From NCBI RefSeq assembly GCF_020026915.1, contig NZ_JAINUY010000003.1:310001-374000 (forward strand): DNA of 64,000 nt, in the 5' to 3' direction. Below are positions 46,273 through 60,053 of the stretch, in pieces. Numbering within the stretch: the first letter of the stretch is position 1; each line of letters starts with the position of its first letter. Source of the stretch: Flavobacterium potami. GTDB lineage: Bacteria; Bacteroidota; Bacteroidia; Flavobacteriales; Flavobacteriaceae. The notes beneath the pieces were generated by a model that saw nothing but the letters and a program-made list of their open reading frames with translations, was not told the DNA's origin and searched no databases. A program made the translations under genes and the position numbers.

Positions 46273-47014
46273 AAATTGAAGTAATTTAAAAGTTAGCCCG
46301 CCAATTTACAGAATGATTTAAACATAGTCATCCCTGGTCTAACCATTTGATTCTTTCTCAGCATATGCACAACTTCAATTCCGCTCAATGTTCGTCTTGC
46401 CGATTCAAAACTTTTAAAGCCTAACCCATTTTGTATCCTCCATTTTATAAATCGATGGTCCTGTTCGACAATATTGTTGAGATATTTACACTGCCGGATT
46501 TTAATCTTTGTGAATGAACGTTTGTTATAGACTTTGATAGCGGCAGTATTAGAACCGCTTTTATCAATGTTTACTACTCTTGGTCTGTAGTTATTACTAA
46601 TTGCTTTAATTAGAAATGACTGCGCACTCATTCTTTGTCTTTTTCTGGTCAAAAGAAAATCAACCGTATTGCCTAATTTATCTACTGCCCTATATAAATA
46701 ACACCAAATACCTTTTACTTTGATGTAGGTCTCATCCAATCTCCAACTCTCCCCCACTCTGCCTTTTCTCTTCTTCATTTCTGCCTCAAGCAAAGGTGCA
46801 AACTTGTAAACCCAACGCTGAATCGTCGCATGATCCACAATGACTCCTCTAATCTTCATTAGTTCTTCAACATCACGGTAACTAAGTGTAAATCTTAGCT
46901 TGAAATATACTGCCTGAAGAATTATGTATTTTGGATAACAATGACCTTTAGTATTCATCTTTTGATCGGTTTAAAATTCTAAAGATAAAAGTTATTCCCA
47001 GATGCGACAGAACC
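46241..47014. mobile_element. IS6-family insertion sequence (774 bp)
   Basis: The ends are perfect 16-bp inverted repeats: GGTTCTGTCGCATCTG at 46241-46256 and its complement at 46999-47014. The one gene inside is a 221-residue transposase. The flanking 8-mers (aaaagcag left, actatcta right) are unrelated, so no target duplication remains; the element probably mediated a deletion or cointegrate that joined the HNH gene to the IS3 remnant. Confidence 0.92.
46293..46958 (-). CDS. IS6-family DDE transposase
   Basis: Transposase of 221 residues: HTH start (LSYRDVEELMKIRGVIVDHA), catalytic region RLDETYIKVKGIWCYLYRAV, VVNIDKSGSNTAAIKVYNK, NNIVEQDHRFIKWRIQNGL with the D-D-E triad. Intact, so the element may still move. 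It starts at 46958 and ends 37 bases inside the right... left end of the element on the minus strand. Confidence 0.92.
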   Translation of the reverse strand: MNTKGHCYPKYIILQAVYFKLRFTLSYRDVEELMKIRGVIVDHATIQRWVYKFAPLLEAEMKKRKGRVGESWRLDETYIKVKGIWCYLYRAVDKLGNTVDFLLTRKRQRMSAQSFLIKAISNNYRPRVVNIDKSGSNTAAIKVYNKRSFTKIKIRQCKYLNNIVEQDHRFIKWRIQNGLGFKSFESARRTLSGIEVVHMLRKNQMVRPGMTMFKSFCKLAG

Positions 47015-47020
47015 ACTATC

Positions 47021-47206
47021 TATCATAAGTACAAAAAGCGTTACGGTTCCAAACGTATTGCTGCAGAACTCCAATTTATGGGATATAAAATATCATCCAC
47101 GACAGTCTACAAATACATGCACGAACTGGATCTGCCTGTCAAGACAAAAAAAATTAAAGGAAATCCGGCATATCAAATATCTGTAAGGAATCTGAGCGGG
47201 CATTGA
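47021..47206 (+). pseudogene. Remnant of an IS3-family transposase
   Basis: Frame from 47021 to the stop at 47204 reads YHKYKKRYGSKRIAAELQFM, GYKISSTTVYKYMHELDL and VKTKKIKGNPAYQIS, the helix-turn-helix (HTH_21) segment of IS3/IS150 orfB. Start and catalytic DDE core are missing; the IS6 element lies directly against it. Confidence 0.78.
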
Positions 47207-47278
47207 ATTTTATCAGCAGTGCAACATCCCTATAGCGAATGCGTTTATCACATGTGCCCCTCAAGCCGAAAGCTGCAA

Positions 47279-47324
<46 letters not shown>

Positions 47325-47378
47325 AGAACACGTTCAAAAAAAACAATGTTCTTTCCTTGTGCAGCAAAATCGCAGTAA

Positions 47379-47537
47379 TTAAAGCGGCGGCAAAAACAGT
47401 ATAACGCATAACATAATCAGGCCGTAAATGGCAAACAGCACAAAAAGCTCTCTTTTATGCCGTCGCCTAATCTGAGCCAGTCTTGCTTTGAGTGCAGCCT
47501 TTTCTGACGCAATAATATCAAGGTATCTGTCTGGCAT
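47379..47537 (-). CDS. Unknown small membrane protein (52 aa)
   Basis: Read on the minus strand from the ATG at 47537, the frame codes for a basic helix (SEKAALKARLAQIRRRHKR) followed by one transmembrane segment (LFVLFAIYGLIMLCVILF). It begins 47 bases after the stop of the 401-residue gene on the same strand, so it is probably its operon partner. No family recognised. Confidence 0.65.
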   Translation of the reverse strand: MPDRYLDIIASEKAALKARLAQIRRRHKRELFVLFAIYGLIMLCVILFLPPL

Positions 47538-47584
47538 GTCTACAAAAATCTAAAAATGCATATACATTTATCGGTCCCATTTTT

Positions 47585-48790
47585 CTAAAATCCAGGCAGC
47601 ACCTGAACACCGACCACCACTTTGCTGCTTCTGATTTTCTCATCGCTTCCGAAAGCATTCACTATTGCCGATATTCGGAACTGGTTGAGCATCGTCACTC
47701 CTGCTATTATCTTCCCGTTGAGAAATGGCTTTTCGTTATGGAGTCCCAGATTATTATAAAATTCATTTGTTCCTACGGTATAATTTGCATTTCCCTGCAG
47801 AAAAAAATTGAACTTCTTATTATCGGAAGAAATACCAAGATAGGCATTCAGCCCAGCTGTGCCATTTCCTGTAGACGTATTGACATTGCTGCTAAATCCT
47901 TCCAGATCCATCGCTCCTCTTAAATTGGCATATCCATAAAATGTGATCTGGTCACCGTTATTCTGGTTTGTTGTAAAAACTGGCAGGATTACGTCGAGAT
48001 AAAAGTTGCCCCCTCCGTTTATCAGGCGGCTGAAAGCTTCCTGTTCGGTTTTCTTCTTTGTCTGTTCATCTGGCGCTTCTTGCGTATCGGCGCTCTTGCT
48101 GTTGGAAATCGAAAGCACACTGCCAAAGGATACGCGCAGCGCCCACATATTATCTGTTACCACTTCTGTCTGTACTGCGGAAGCATCACTGTTGGCGTTT
48201 AAGGCAAAAGAGTTCAGCAGTATGGTTTTATCAGTCTTATTGCTGTACATATCGTGAAAAAACTTTTTACGGTTAATTTTTTTCCATGAAGGAAAAAACC
48301 ATGGAAATTTACCGAAAGCAGCCACTGTTTCATCCCTTTCAATCTCAAGGGCCGCTATTTCCTTTCTCTTTTTTGCTATCAGATTGTAAATGGAATCTAT
48401 CTGTCCAAGCGTAAGCTTGTCGCTTTTCAGGCCTTGGGCGTATACATTATTGATGGTATCCCTTTTCTGATTGATCAATTTATTGAAAAGTTCGCTATAA
48501 TCTTTTTTCGCATCTACATTTCCGTAAATCTGAAGGGCATTAATCAGATCGGTGTTTACCTGTTTTTCGGCTGTGATGGCGGCTATTTTATTTATGTCTT
48601 TCTCATTCTTAGCTTCCGCGTCCAGCGCATCATTTTTTGCCTTCAATGTTTCTACCTTATCATCAATTTTTTTGGTGTAGGAATCGCTGAAATAAGACAC
48701 GCGCTGTGCTTCATTAATGGAAGGTGTCTGGGCCTGCAGCTTTAAAGCAAAGCAGATGAGAAGTACAGCAGAAATGTAATTTTTTCTCAT
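47585..48790 (-). CDS. Exported coiled-coil and beta-barrel-like protein (401 aa)
   Basis: Exported protein: signal peptide (ending ALKLQAQ), a long coiled coil (about residues 35-150, KVETLKAKNDALDAEAKNEK) and a C-terminal half of beta strands (NNLGLHNEKPFLNGKIIAGV) that could form an outer-membrane barrel. No family named. A short hydrophobic region around FPWFFPSWKKINRKK lies between. The small membrane protein follows on the same strand. Confidence 0.7.
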   Translation of the reverse strand: MRKNYISAVLLICFALKLQAQTPSINEAQRVSYFSDSYTKKIDDKVETLKAKNDALDAEAKNEKDINKIAAITAEKQVNTDLINALQIYGNVDAKKDYSELFNKLINQKRDTINNVYAQGLKSDKLTLGQIDSIYNLIAKKRKEIAALEIERDETVAAFGKFPWFFPSWKKINRKKFFHDMYSNKTDKTILLNSFALNANSDASAVQTEVVTDNMWALRVSFGSVLSISNSKSADTQEAPDEQTKKKTEQEAFSRLINGGGNFYLDVILPVFTTNQNNGDQITFYGYANLRGAMDLEGFSSNVNTSTGNGTAGLNAYLGISSDNKKFNFFLQGNANYTVGTNEFYNNLGLHNEKPFLNGKIIAGVTMLNQFRISAIVNAFGSDEKIRSSKVVVGVQVLPGF

Positions 48791-49138
48791 GTTATTTTGG
48801 TTATTTAAGGGTTACTTGCTCGTAGTATTATGCATTAGTCCATAAGGAGCTATAGCACTGGTTTACAGTTCAAATATATACTTTTAAGATAATGATTCAA
48901 CGAGTATTTATACGTATTTTTGTACTAAAAAAAAGAAAAAAAAACATTTATTTTTATTCAAAGCGGCAAAGTCTGCCGGATCCCAAATACAAAAAACAAA
49001 ACATTCCGATTTACAGAGTGCAAAATCATCACTAAAAAAATCTATCTTGGCAGAAGCAGCATCAAAAAACAGAAAATGAAACCTAAATTGAACCAGAAGG
49101 CATAATTTTACGTATATTTAAAATAAAGACTCCGCATC
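48791..49138. other. Intergenic region between divergent genes
   Basis: About 350 AT-rich bases separating the minus-strand 401-residue gene and the plus-strand 94-residue gene. Nothing beyond likely promoters was recognised. Confidence 0.6.
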
Positions 49139-49423
49139 ATGGGAACCTCATCTATTATACAAGAAATCCTTCAAATTCTTTCTGTCAGATATGGGATGAG
49201 CTGTTCTCTGGAAGAACTGTCACAATTAATTGGCCCGGCCGTTGACACCTCCAAGCAAACCTCGAGCGGCAATCCGGCTGAAAAGGAAAAACAGGCATTA
49301 ATACTGGAAACTCTCATCCTGCTCCACGATCGAGGTTTAATCTTTTTAGATTCCGCTACAGACAGAAGCGTGATTACAATAAAAGGACTGCTTAAAATCC
49401 ATAATAGTATTTTATGCAATTAA
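49139..49423 (+). CDS. Unknown small protein (94 aa)
   Basis: Small cytosolic helical protein, MGTSSIIQEILQILSVRYGM, with a winged-helix-like second half (ALILETLILLHDRGLIFLDS). The composition fits a real gene but no homologous family is recognised. Confidence 0.5.
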   Translation: MGTSSIIQEILQILSVRYGMSCSLEELSQLIGPAVDTSKQTSSGNPAEKEKQALILETLILLHDRGLIFLDSATDRSVITIKGLLKIHNSILCN

Positions 49424-49526
49424 CTTCAGAATGATGCAGCTGCCCAGCTCATTTTCCTTTAATTGGAATGAAACGCTACGCGGTCAACCCTTCTTTTTTT
49501 TACCACCAGATTGAGCCTCATGGTCA

Positions 49527-50038
49527 TTGACAATAGAAGAACGAAAGGTTTTGAGCTCGATCTTACAGTCGGGATTATCTGCGACCATCCCCACAAATTT
49601 ACCTGACCTTAAAGACGGAATCTTCGATGGCGGCACTGCGGCTTTGAGCTGTCTGGGTACGGCTGCCAGCCTTATGATTATGATAACGAAACATTGGGCA
49701 CATTTCTGCTTCCATTTGCATTTCAATATACCGGCAGTTCACTGCTCAGCATTTCAATTGTGGTGGGATTTTGGGGTATTATGTATGGACCATGCTTCCT
49801 AATTGGCGTCGGCCATATGGTATCGGCTGCATCTGATGCAAAAGAATTTGCGAACAGTCTTCAGACTTCGTTTGGAAATCTTGGTGTTTCCCTAGGTACT
49901 TCTATAGACGGGTGGTTTATTAATCATTACGGAATATCAATTACGCCATGGATTGGTCTGGCTTTCGGTGCACTGGCTGTAATTGTAATTTTTTGGAGAG
50001 CCTCGCTGGATAGAGCTATTAAAGCTGAGTACCTTTAA
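49527..50038 (+). pseudogene. 3' fragment of an MFS drug transporter
   Basis: The last 115 codons (49694-50038) are an MFS C-terminal half: SSLLSISIVVGFWGIMYGPC, SDAKEFANSLQTSFGNLGVS, GYISITPW... style helix 12 region (FGALAVIVIFWRASLDRAIK). Upstream hydrophobic residues (AALSCLGTAASLMIMITK) lie in another frame with no start. The gene body is missing, so it is a remnant. It belongs to a different MFS branch than the pseudogene at 36931-38140. Confidence 0.72.
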
Positions 50039-50170
50039 GATTTGTAAAAAATATTATTCAAAATTGAAGTCTTTGAAGACCGCATTTTTTTTGAGAAAAG
50101 TGTATATAATTTGATTCTTTTGTATAGCATACTCAGGATGGACTTGATTCTATTTTTAAACAAATGCTTA

Positions 50171-50280
50171 AGCCACATCTAAACCAAATCACCAAAACCA
50201 CTGAAAGACAAATATCTACATATAATAAGCCAATTTCTTCAAATCATCCAAAAAAATGTTGAATTTATCCCGTCGGTCAC
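50171..50280 (+). repeat. Dispersed element, copy B2
   Basis: Type B copy: ccacatctaaaccaaatcac, tctacatataataagccaat, ttcttcaaatcatccaaaaa and 3' end atcccgtcggtcac. About 85% like B1 with small indels. It ends the gene graveyard and starts the regulator/Tet(X)-like block. Confidence 0.9.
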
Positions 50281-50282
50281 TT

Positions 50283-50317
50283 AAAGAGACAACTATATAA
50301 TAGTTGTCTCTTTTTTT
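50283..50317 (+). terminator. Terminator attached to copy B2
   Basis: Arms agagacaactat / atagttgtctct and eight T; the same stem word recurs after copy A3. Confidence 0.9.
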
Positions 50318-50539
50318 ATGCACTAATGTGTAGATTTTTTAAGCCTTTTGTTGTCCAACTGAGGATAAAAATTGATTCATTTCTTAACTATCATTTTGTT
50401 CTTATACAATCCCATTTTATTCTAAAAACTTATTTAAAACCATGGGGTCTAGATTTAATACTTTTCTATTCTTTCAAATTTTATTTATTAGAATTTTAAA
50501 ACCGATTTCATTATTTTTATTTCTCAAATAACAAAAAAA

Positions 50540-51298
50540 ATGGCTGGCGATTTCATAACATACAGAAAAATTGAAGCAGACCAATCGATTGCAGATTTTG
50601 TTGAATGCTTTTGGATGGCTGAAAATTCCAGCGGAATTGAAAAAGAAGTTATTGTTATGCCTGATGCCAGTTTTGACCTGATTCTCTCACAAGATCAGGA
50701 TGAACCGTTTCAAATTTGCTTACTTGGACTTGGGACATCTTATGATAAAAGAAAAGTGGATGGAAATACCAAAATGTACTTTATCAGTTTCAAACTTATT
50801 TCGGCTGAATACTTATTTAATAGATCCATCGCAGATCTTATAAATGAATTTGAATTAATGCCCAATAATTTCTGGAGTTTTGGAAAAAATGACTTAACAG
50901 ATTTTGATACTTTCTGTCTTAAAGCGACTAATATTATAAAACAATTAATTCCAAAAGACATCGATAACAGAAAGAAAAAACTTTTTGAATTAATTTATGC
51001 ATCAAATGGTGAGATCTCAGTTGCCGAATTAGCTGAAAAATCTTTCTTGACCAGCAGACAAATCAATCGCTATTTTACCAAATATTTTGGAATCTCATTA
51101 AAAGTTTATTGTCGATATCTTAGATTCAAGGAATCATTCGAGCAGATAAAAAATGGAGAGCTTTTCCCTAAACTGGATTTTTCTGATCAGGCACATTTCA
51201 GCAGAGAAGTAAAAAAAATATCCGGAGTCAATCCCAGAGAATTGTATAGAAATCAGAATGACCGATTTATTCAAGTTTCTGCCATCCCTGATAAATAA
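50540..51298 (+). CDS. AraC-family transcriptional regulator
   Basis: Intact regulator (252 residues) with an N-terminal sensor (DFITYRKIEADQSIADFVEC, FKLISAEYLFNRSIADLINE) and one clear AraC HTH domain in the C-terminal third (ISVAELAEKSFLTSRQINRY, SDQAHFSREVKKISGVNPRE). Its sensor half resembles the truncated regulator at 38941. It probably controls the following monooxygenase gene, 33 bases downstream. Confidence 0.9.
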   Translation: MAGDFITYRKIEADQSIADFVECFWMAENSSGIEKEVIVMPDASFDLILSQDQDEPFQICLLGLGTSYDKRKVDGNTKMYFISFKLISAEYLFNRSIADLINEFELMPNNFWSFGKNDLTDFDTFCLKATNIIKQLIPKDIDNRKKKLFELIYASNGEISVAELAEKSFLTSRQINRYFTKYFGISLKVYCRYLRFKESFEQIKNGELFPKLDFSDQAHFSREVKKISGVNPRELYRNQNDRFIQVSAIPDK

Positions 51299-51303
51299 TT
51301 TTG
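51296..51303 (+). promoter_or_regulatory. -7 box TAATTTTG before the Tet(X)-like gene
   Basis: Matches the Bacteroidota -7 consensus TAnnTTTG and overlaps the AraC stop codon, 27 bases before the monooxygenase ATG. No good -33 TTG is seen, so its strength is uncertain and activation by the AraC protein would fit. Confidence 0.45.
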
Positions 51304-51330
51304 TGCTGTAAATATTAAAAATACAGCATT

Positions 51331-52494
51331 ATGTTATTGAAAGATAAAAAAGTAGCCATTATAGGCGGCGGGCCGGTAGGATTAACAACTGCAAAAATTC
51401 TTCATCAGAAAGGAATTGATGTAACAATATATGAAAGAGATTTGAATGCCCAATCAAGAGTATCTTGGGGAACACTTGATATTCACATAACTACAGGACA
51501 GATCGCTTTAGAAAAAGCGGGCATACTTGAAATTTTCTATCAGAATTCAAGACCTATAGGGGAACGTCAATTAGATACGCAGGGAAATGTACTGGAAGAA
51601 AACCTGCCAACAGAAGAAAATCAGCATGAAAAACCTGAAATAGACAGAAACGATTTTAGACGAATTTTTCTTGAAAATCTGCATCCAGATACTGTGGTTT
51701 GGGACTCACAATTGATAGACATTACTAAGAAAAAAGATCAATATAATTTAAATTTTAAAAACGGAACAAAAGCAACTGCCGATTTTGTAATTGTAGCCAA
51801 TGGAGGCAGCAGTAATGCCAGAAAATTTGTTACCGACATCGAACCTAGATACACAGGTACATTTATTATACAGGGAGAGGTTTTAGACCCCCTTAAAAGC
51901 TGTCCAAGTTTTAAAAAACTCTGCGGTAATGAAAATACTGGGACGGGTGCTGAAGGCAAGTTTTTTTATACTCAAACAAAATCAAAAGGTGCTCTAAATT
52001 ATTTTATCTCTTTTCGTGCAGATGAAAATTGGGCCGAACAAAACAATATAATTTTTTCCCAGCCAGAGTCTGTAAAAGAATATTTAAACAAAATTACCAA
52101 AAACTGGCATCCAACCTTTAAGGAATTATTTGACGCCACAGATAACTTCACAGGTCTTCCTATGCGAAGAATGTACCTGGACCAGCCATGGAAAAGCCAA
52201 AGCGATATTACATTAATTGGTGATGCAGCGCACCTGATGCCTCCGTTTGCAGGTATTGGCGTAAATATAGGCTTATTAGACGCTCTTCATTTAAGCACGA
52301 ATCTTACTGAATGCAATTTTCCAGACACATTATCAGCTGTTAGAGATTATGAGCAAAAAATGTATGTTTACGCTCATGAAGCCCAGCAGCAAACTGCTAT
52401 GGCTGAAGAAATGATTCATTATGATGACGAAGAAAATGAAGATGAAAGGAAACGAGCCAAAGAAGAATGGGACAATAAACTGAGAGGCAGGTAA
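51331..52494 (+). CDS. Tet(X)-like FAD-dependent monooxygenase
   Basis: Flavin monooxygenase of 387 residues, related to the tetracycline-degrading Tet(X) family: FAD-binding AIIGGGPVGLTTAKIL at the N-terminus, YERD, INRND-like IDRNDFRRIFLENL, FVIVANGGSSNARKFVTD (compare LVILANGGMSKVRKFVTD in Tet(X)), and SDITLIGDAAHLMPPFAGIG which is nearly the same as Tet(X). The C-terminal ~25 residues (EENEDERKRAKEEWD) are acidic and differ. Tet(X) hydroxylates tetracyclines; whether this homologue does is unknown. Confidence 0.82.
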   Translation: MLLKDKKVAIIGGGPVGLTTAKILHQKGIDVTIYERDLNAQSRVSWGTLDIHITTGQIALEKAGILEIFYQNSRPIGERQLDTQGNVLEENLPTEENQHEKPEIDRNDFRRIFLENLHPDTVVWDSQLIDITKKKDQYNLNFKNGTKATADFVIVANGGSSNARKFVTDIEPRYTGTFIIQGEVLDPLKSCPSFKKLCGNENTGTGAEGKFFYTQTKSKGALNYFISFRADENWAEQNNIIFSQPESVKEYLNKITKNWHPTFKELFDATDNFTGLPMRRMYLDQPWKSQSDITLIGDAAHLMPPFAGIGVNIGLLDALHLSTNLTECNFPDTLSAVRDYEQKMYVYAHEAQQQTAMAEEMIHYDDEENEDERKRAKEEWDNKLRGR

Positions 52495-52504
52495 TCAACA
52501 TATA

Positions 52505-52633
52505 ACCCCTACAGGACATACAAACCGCTCTTGAATAAAAATTCAAAATAATTATCTTACAAATTCACCTGAAAATAAGCTAATTTCTTTAAATCATTCA
52601 TGAAATGGTTTGTAAATTGTTCAGTAAGGTCAC
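52505..52633 (+). repeat. Dispersed element, copy A3
   Basis: Type A copy: 5' box acccctacaggacatacaaa (the same as the ccccaacaggacat box of type B), cttacaaattcacctgaaaa, core ataagctaatttctttaaat, tggtttgtaaattgttcagt and 3' aaggtcac. It links the A and B types. Confidence 0.9.
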
Positions 52634-52637
52634 ATAA

Positions 52638-52670
52638 GGAGACAGCTAGCAAATAGTTGTCTCTTTTTTT
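52638..52670 (+). terminator. Terminator attached to copy A3
   Basis: Arms gagacagcta / tagttgtctc with one G-U pair and a T-run; nearly the same stem as after copy B2. Confidence 0.9.
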
Positions 52671-53033
52671 ATACACAAACTTATAGATTTATCAAGCCTT
52701 CACAGCCTAATATCTGTGGTTCGATTTTTTCACAAGAAATTCTTAGCCTGTTTGAAATAAACAGTCTTAAAGTGTTGCTATTAGAGATTTAATCGAATCT
52801 CGAGCATGGTTCGAAATCCCGTTAAGGATATAGATATTTTTCTCTACTGCTTTATCGTATTTTTTTGATACTAAATATAGTAATTTTAAAATAATTTTAG
52901 CTTGCTTCTCACCTACCCTGAATTTCCTTTTTGAAAATACAGCAAACTAAATAGGCAAATTATCCGTATTTTAATAAAATTTAGAAAATATTCTATAATA
53001 CCAGTTAACAACAAAAACTTTACCTATTTTACC
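52671..53033. other. Intergenic region between the A3 block and the PUL
   Basis: About 360 bases with no gene, hairpin or repeat found, between the end of the accessory region and the dextran PUL terminator. Confidence 0.6.
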
Positions 53034-53067
53034 AAAAAAAGACGGTATATGAATTACCTAAACCGCC
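53034..53067 (-). terminator. Terminator of the dextran PUL
   Basis: On the minus strand, arms ggcggt / accgtc (one G-U) with about 15 bases between and seven T following, 32 bases after the GH65 stop. Confidence 0.65.
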
Positions 53068-53098
53068 TATTTATCTTCTATTAATTAAGATACGAAAT

Positions 53099-55144
53099 TT
53101 ACTGAGCTCTAATGAAAGTCTTCTTTTCTGCTCCAACTCCTGTAATTGTTACTTTTTTCCAATTTTTAGGCAATACTGATTTGACTTGTTTAATACCTCC
53201 GCCTGCATCTATATCCAAACCTCCGAATCCCATCATAACTGCCTGCAGAACACCCCCGGCACCTGTTGCAAAATAAGGGTTTGTTCCGCCCTTGCATTCT
53301 GCAATGACCCTAAAGGGAGGATTTAGATTTGGCTGATAGGCATCTTTAAACCAATGATAAGCCTGATCGCTGTCTCCTAAACGGCTGTACAGCAATGAAA
53401 ATATGGCTTGTGTCATAGCTGGTGTATCGGAATGGGGTATTTTAGTTTCATAGAATTTTAAATCCTTTTCTATTTGATTTCTGTCAGTTATAATCTGCAA
53501 TGGATATGCCAGCAGATTGACGTCGGCCTGCTTAATATTCTGATCTGAATAGCTGTCGTGTTCCCGCGTCACACCGTTGCTCATTTTTGAAATAGGAATT
53601 TTTGTAGCGATCAGATTCCATTCCTTTGGAGCTGTACCGCCCAAAACAGCTGCGCATTTAGATGCATACTGCAGATTTCTGATAGCTGTTCCGTTCGTAT
53701 AAGCATTATTGTCAATATTCTCAGCCCATTCATCTGCTGCAACAACATTCTTTATTTCATACTCACCTTTATCATTCTTCTCTACTCGGCTCGCCCAAAA
53801 TTCTGCAGTTGCTTTTAATATCGGCCATCCTTTTTCTTTCAGCCATTCCTTGTCCCCCGTAACCAGGTAATACTGCCAGGCCGCAATAGCAACATCTCCC
53901 GTGATATGATGTTCAAATGCTCCCGTTAAAGCATTGACTGGAGTTTCTTCAGATCCTGAATCTGCACTTTCCCAAGGATACATTGCGCCGTCATAACCAT
54001 ATAACGCAGCTTTTTTACGTGCGGCATCCAATCTCTGAAAACGATACTCAATCATGCTTTTAGCTATGTCAGGATGAAGCAATAGCATCGGAGGAAACAT
54101 CCAGATTTCGGTATCCCAAAACACATGTCCGTTATATCCCAGCCCGCTAAGTCCCATTGGAGATGGAGAAAGGGATGTGTTTTTTCGTGTGAAGGAATAG
54201 AGGTGATAAAGCATGCTTCTTACGTCCTGCTGGGCCTGGGGATCACCCTCTATTTGTATATCGCTCTGCCATAAGGTATTCCATTCCTGCATATGCCTGT
54301 TTAAAAGCCTTGACTTTCCTTCTAAGGCTGCATAAATAGTCAACCTTTCTGCTTCATTATAAGGATCATTTATATGATCTGATGATATAAGGCTGCCTAT
54401 CAAAGCAAAAGAATAGGTCTGGCCCGCTTTTAGTTTTTTGTCAAATGACATGGCATGCATATCAGCGTCATTCATTCTATGCAGAATCTCAGGCTGCTGC
54501 TTTTTTCCTTCATCAAACAGAAATGTATTTGAAACAGCTATTTTAGATCTTCCTCTCGGCGTATAGGCGACAGAAGTCAATAATGGTATATTGATATGGG
54601 CATTTGTAATATTCTGAAAATAATTCTGCTGATTATTAAGTGACGAAGGAGTCTCCAAAAGATTCTCCACGTTGATATCCACATCTTTTTGTGTATTTAC
54701 ACTGACTACCATCATCACGCAATGCGGAAGATGTCGCAAAGCATAGTATGAATAAGTTACAGAAGCAAAATCCTTAAATTGAAAAGAACCGGTGAAAGCT
54801 CCATTGCGCATATCCAATTCCTGTTTATAATTATTAATATTATAGGTCTGCACAGATTCACCATTAAAAGCCAGTCTTATATTCAGCAGATTGTAATTTG
54901 GAATGAAACTGCTAACCCTGCCGCGCTTGTAGATATCGTAAGTTCCTGCCAATACGACTTCTTTCACCTTTAAAGGCTCTGGCGATGAGATGATTCCGAT
55001 CATGCCATTGGCCACCGTTTCTCCATAATAATTATTGGAATCCGGTTTATCAGCCGAAAGCTTCCATGGATCCTGGCTATACAGATAATTGCTGCCATAT
55101 AGCATCAAAAAAAAGAAAACAAGATTAAATATGTATTTTTTCAT
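53099..55144 (-). CDS. GH65 family kojibiose-type hydrolase
   Basis: Exported glycoside hydrolase of 681 residues, signal peptide ending NYLYSQ. GH65 motifs: GHVFWDTEIWMFPPMLLLHP, AADEWAENIDNNAYTN with the acid Glu472, and RVIAECKGGTNPYFATGAGG with Glu616 as the base position. These positions and the length agree with the F. johnsoniae kojibiose hydrolase FjGH65A (from memory, not checked). It would cleave alpha-1,2-glucosyl branches from dextran oligosaccharides. Last gene of the minus-strand PUL, 120 bases after the GH97 gene. Confidence 0.85.
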   Translation of the reverse strand: MKKYIFNLVFFFLMLYGSNYLYSQDPWKLSADKPDSNNYYGETVANGMIGIISSPEPLKVKEVVLAGTYDIYKRGRVSSFIPNYNLLNIRLAFNGESVQTYNINNYKQELDMRNGAFTGSFQFKDFASVTYSYYALRHLPHCVMMVVSVNTQKDVDINVENLLETPSSLNNQQNYFQNITNAHINIPLLTSVAYTPRGRSKIAVSNTFLFDEGKKQQPEILHRMNDADMHAMSFDKKLKAGQTYSFALIGSLISSDHINDPYNEAERLTIYAALEGKSRLLNRHMQEWNTLWQSDIQIEGDPQAQQDVRSMLYHLYSFTRKNTSLSPSPMGLSGLGYNGHVFWDTEIWMFPPMLLLHPDIAKSMIEYRFQRLDAARKKAALYGYDGAMYPWESADSGSEETPVNALTGAFEHHITGDVAIAAWQYYLVTGDKEWLKEKGWPILKATAEFWASRVEKNDKGEYEIKNVVAADEWAENIDNNAYTNGTAIRNLQYASKCAAVLGGTAPKEWNLIATKIPISKMSNGVTREHDSYSDQNIKQADVNLLAYPLQIITDRNQIEKDLKFYETKIPHSDTPAMTQAIFSLLYSRLGDSDQAYHWFKDAYQPNLNPPFRVIAECKGGTNPYFATGAGGVLQAVMMGFGGLDIDAGGGIKQVKSVLPKNWKKVTITGVGAEKKTFIRAQ

Positions 55145-55264
55145 CTTAGATAAGTTTAAATATACAAGAGGTTAGTTATAATGCATAAAGATCGCTGCAG
55201 TCTGTTTAACAGCAACGATCCTTAAAAAAAACTAATTAATTAAATTTTTAGTCCATTTAGGTCT

Positions 55265-59919
<4,655 letters not shown>

Positions 59920-60011
59920 AATATAACATATCGATTAGTTTAAGCATTGAAAATACATCCAGCGCTTGCAGAAATGTGTTCCGCTCGAAAAGCTTAACAC
60001 GAGTTTATAAA

Positions 60012-60037
60012 AATTGCCCCATAACAATGGGGCAATT
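60012..60037 (-). terminator. Hairpin between GH66 and GH31 genes
   Basis: Perfect 11-base arms aattgccccat / atggggcaatt with a four-base loop; on the minus strand followed by TTTTTAT. Its position, between two genes of one operon, suggests partial termination or mRNA stabilisation. Confidence 0.7.
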
Positions 60038-60053
60038 CTCAGTAGTTTTGGGG

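Noticed and set aside
49484..49726. 80-codon minus-strand frame over the second MFS remnant
   Set aside because: The Lys-rich end looks gene-like, but it overlaps the better supported plus-strand remnant and shows no family.
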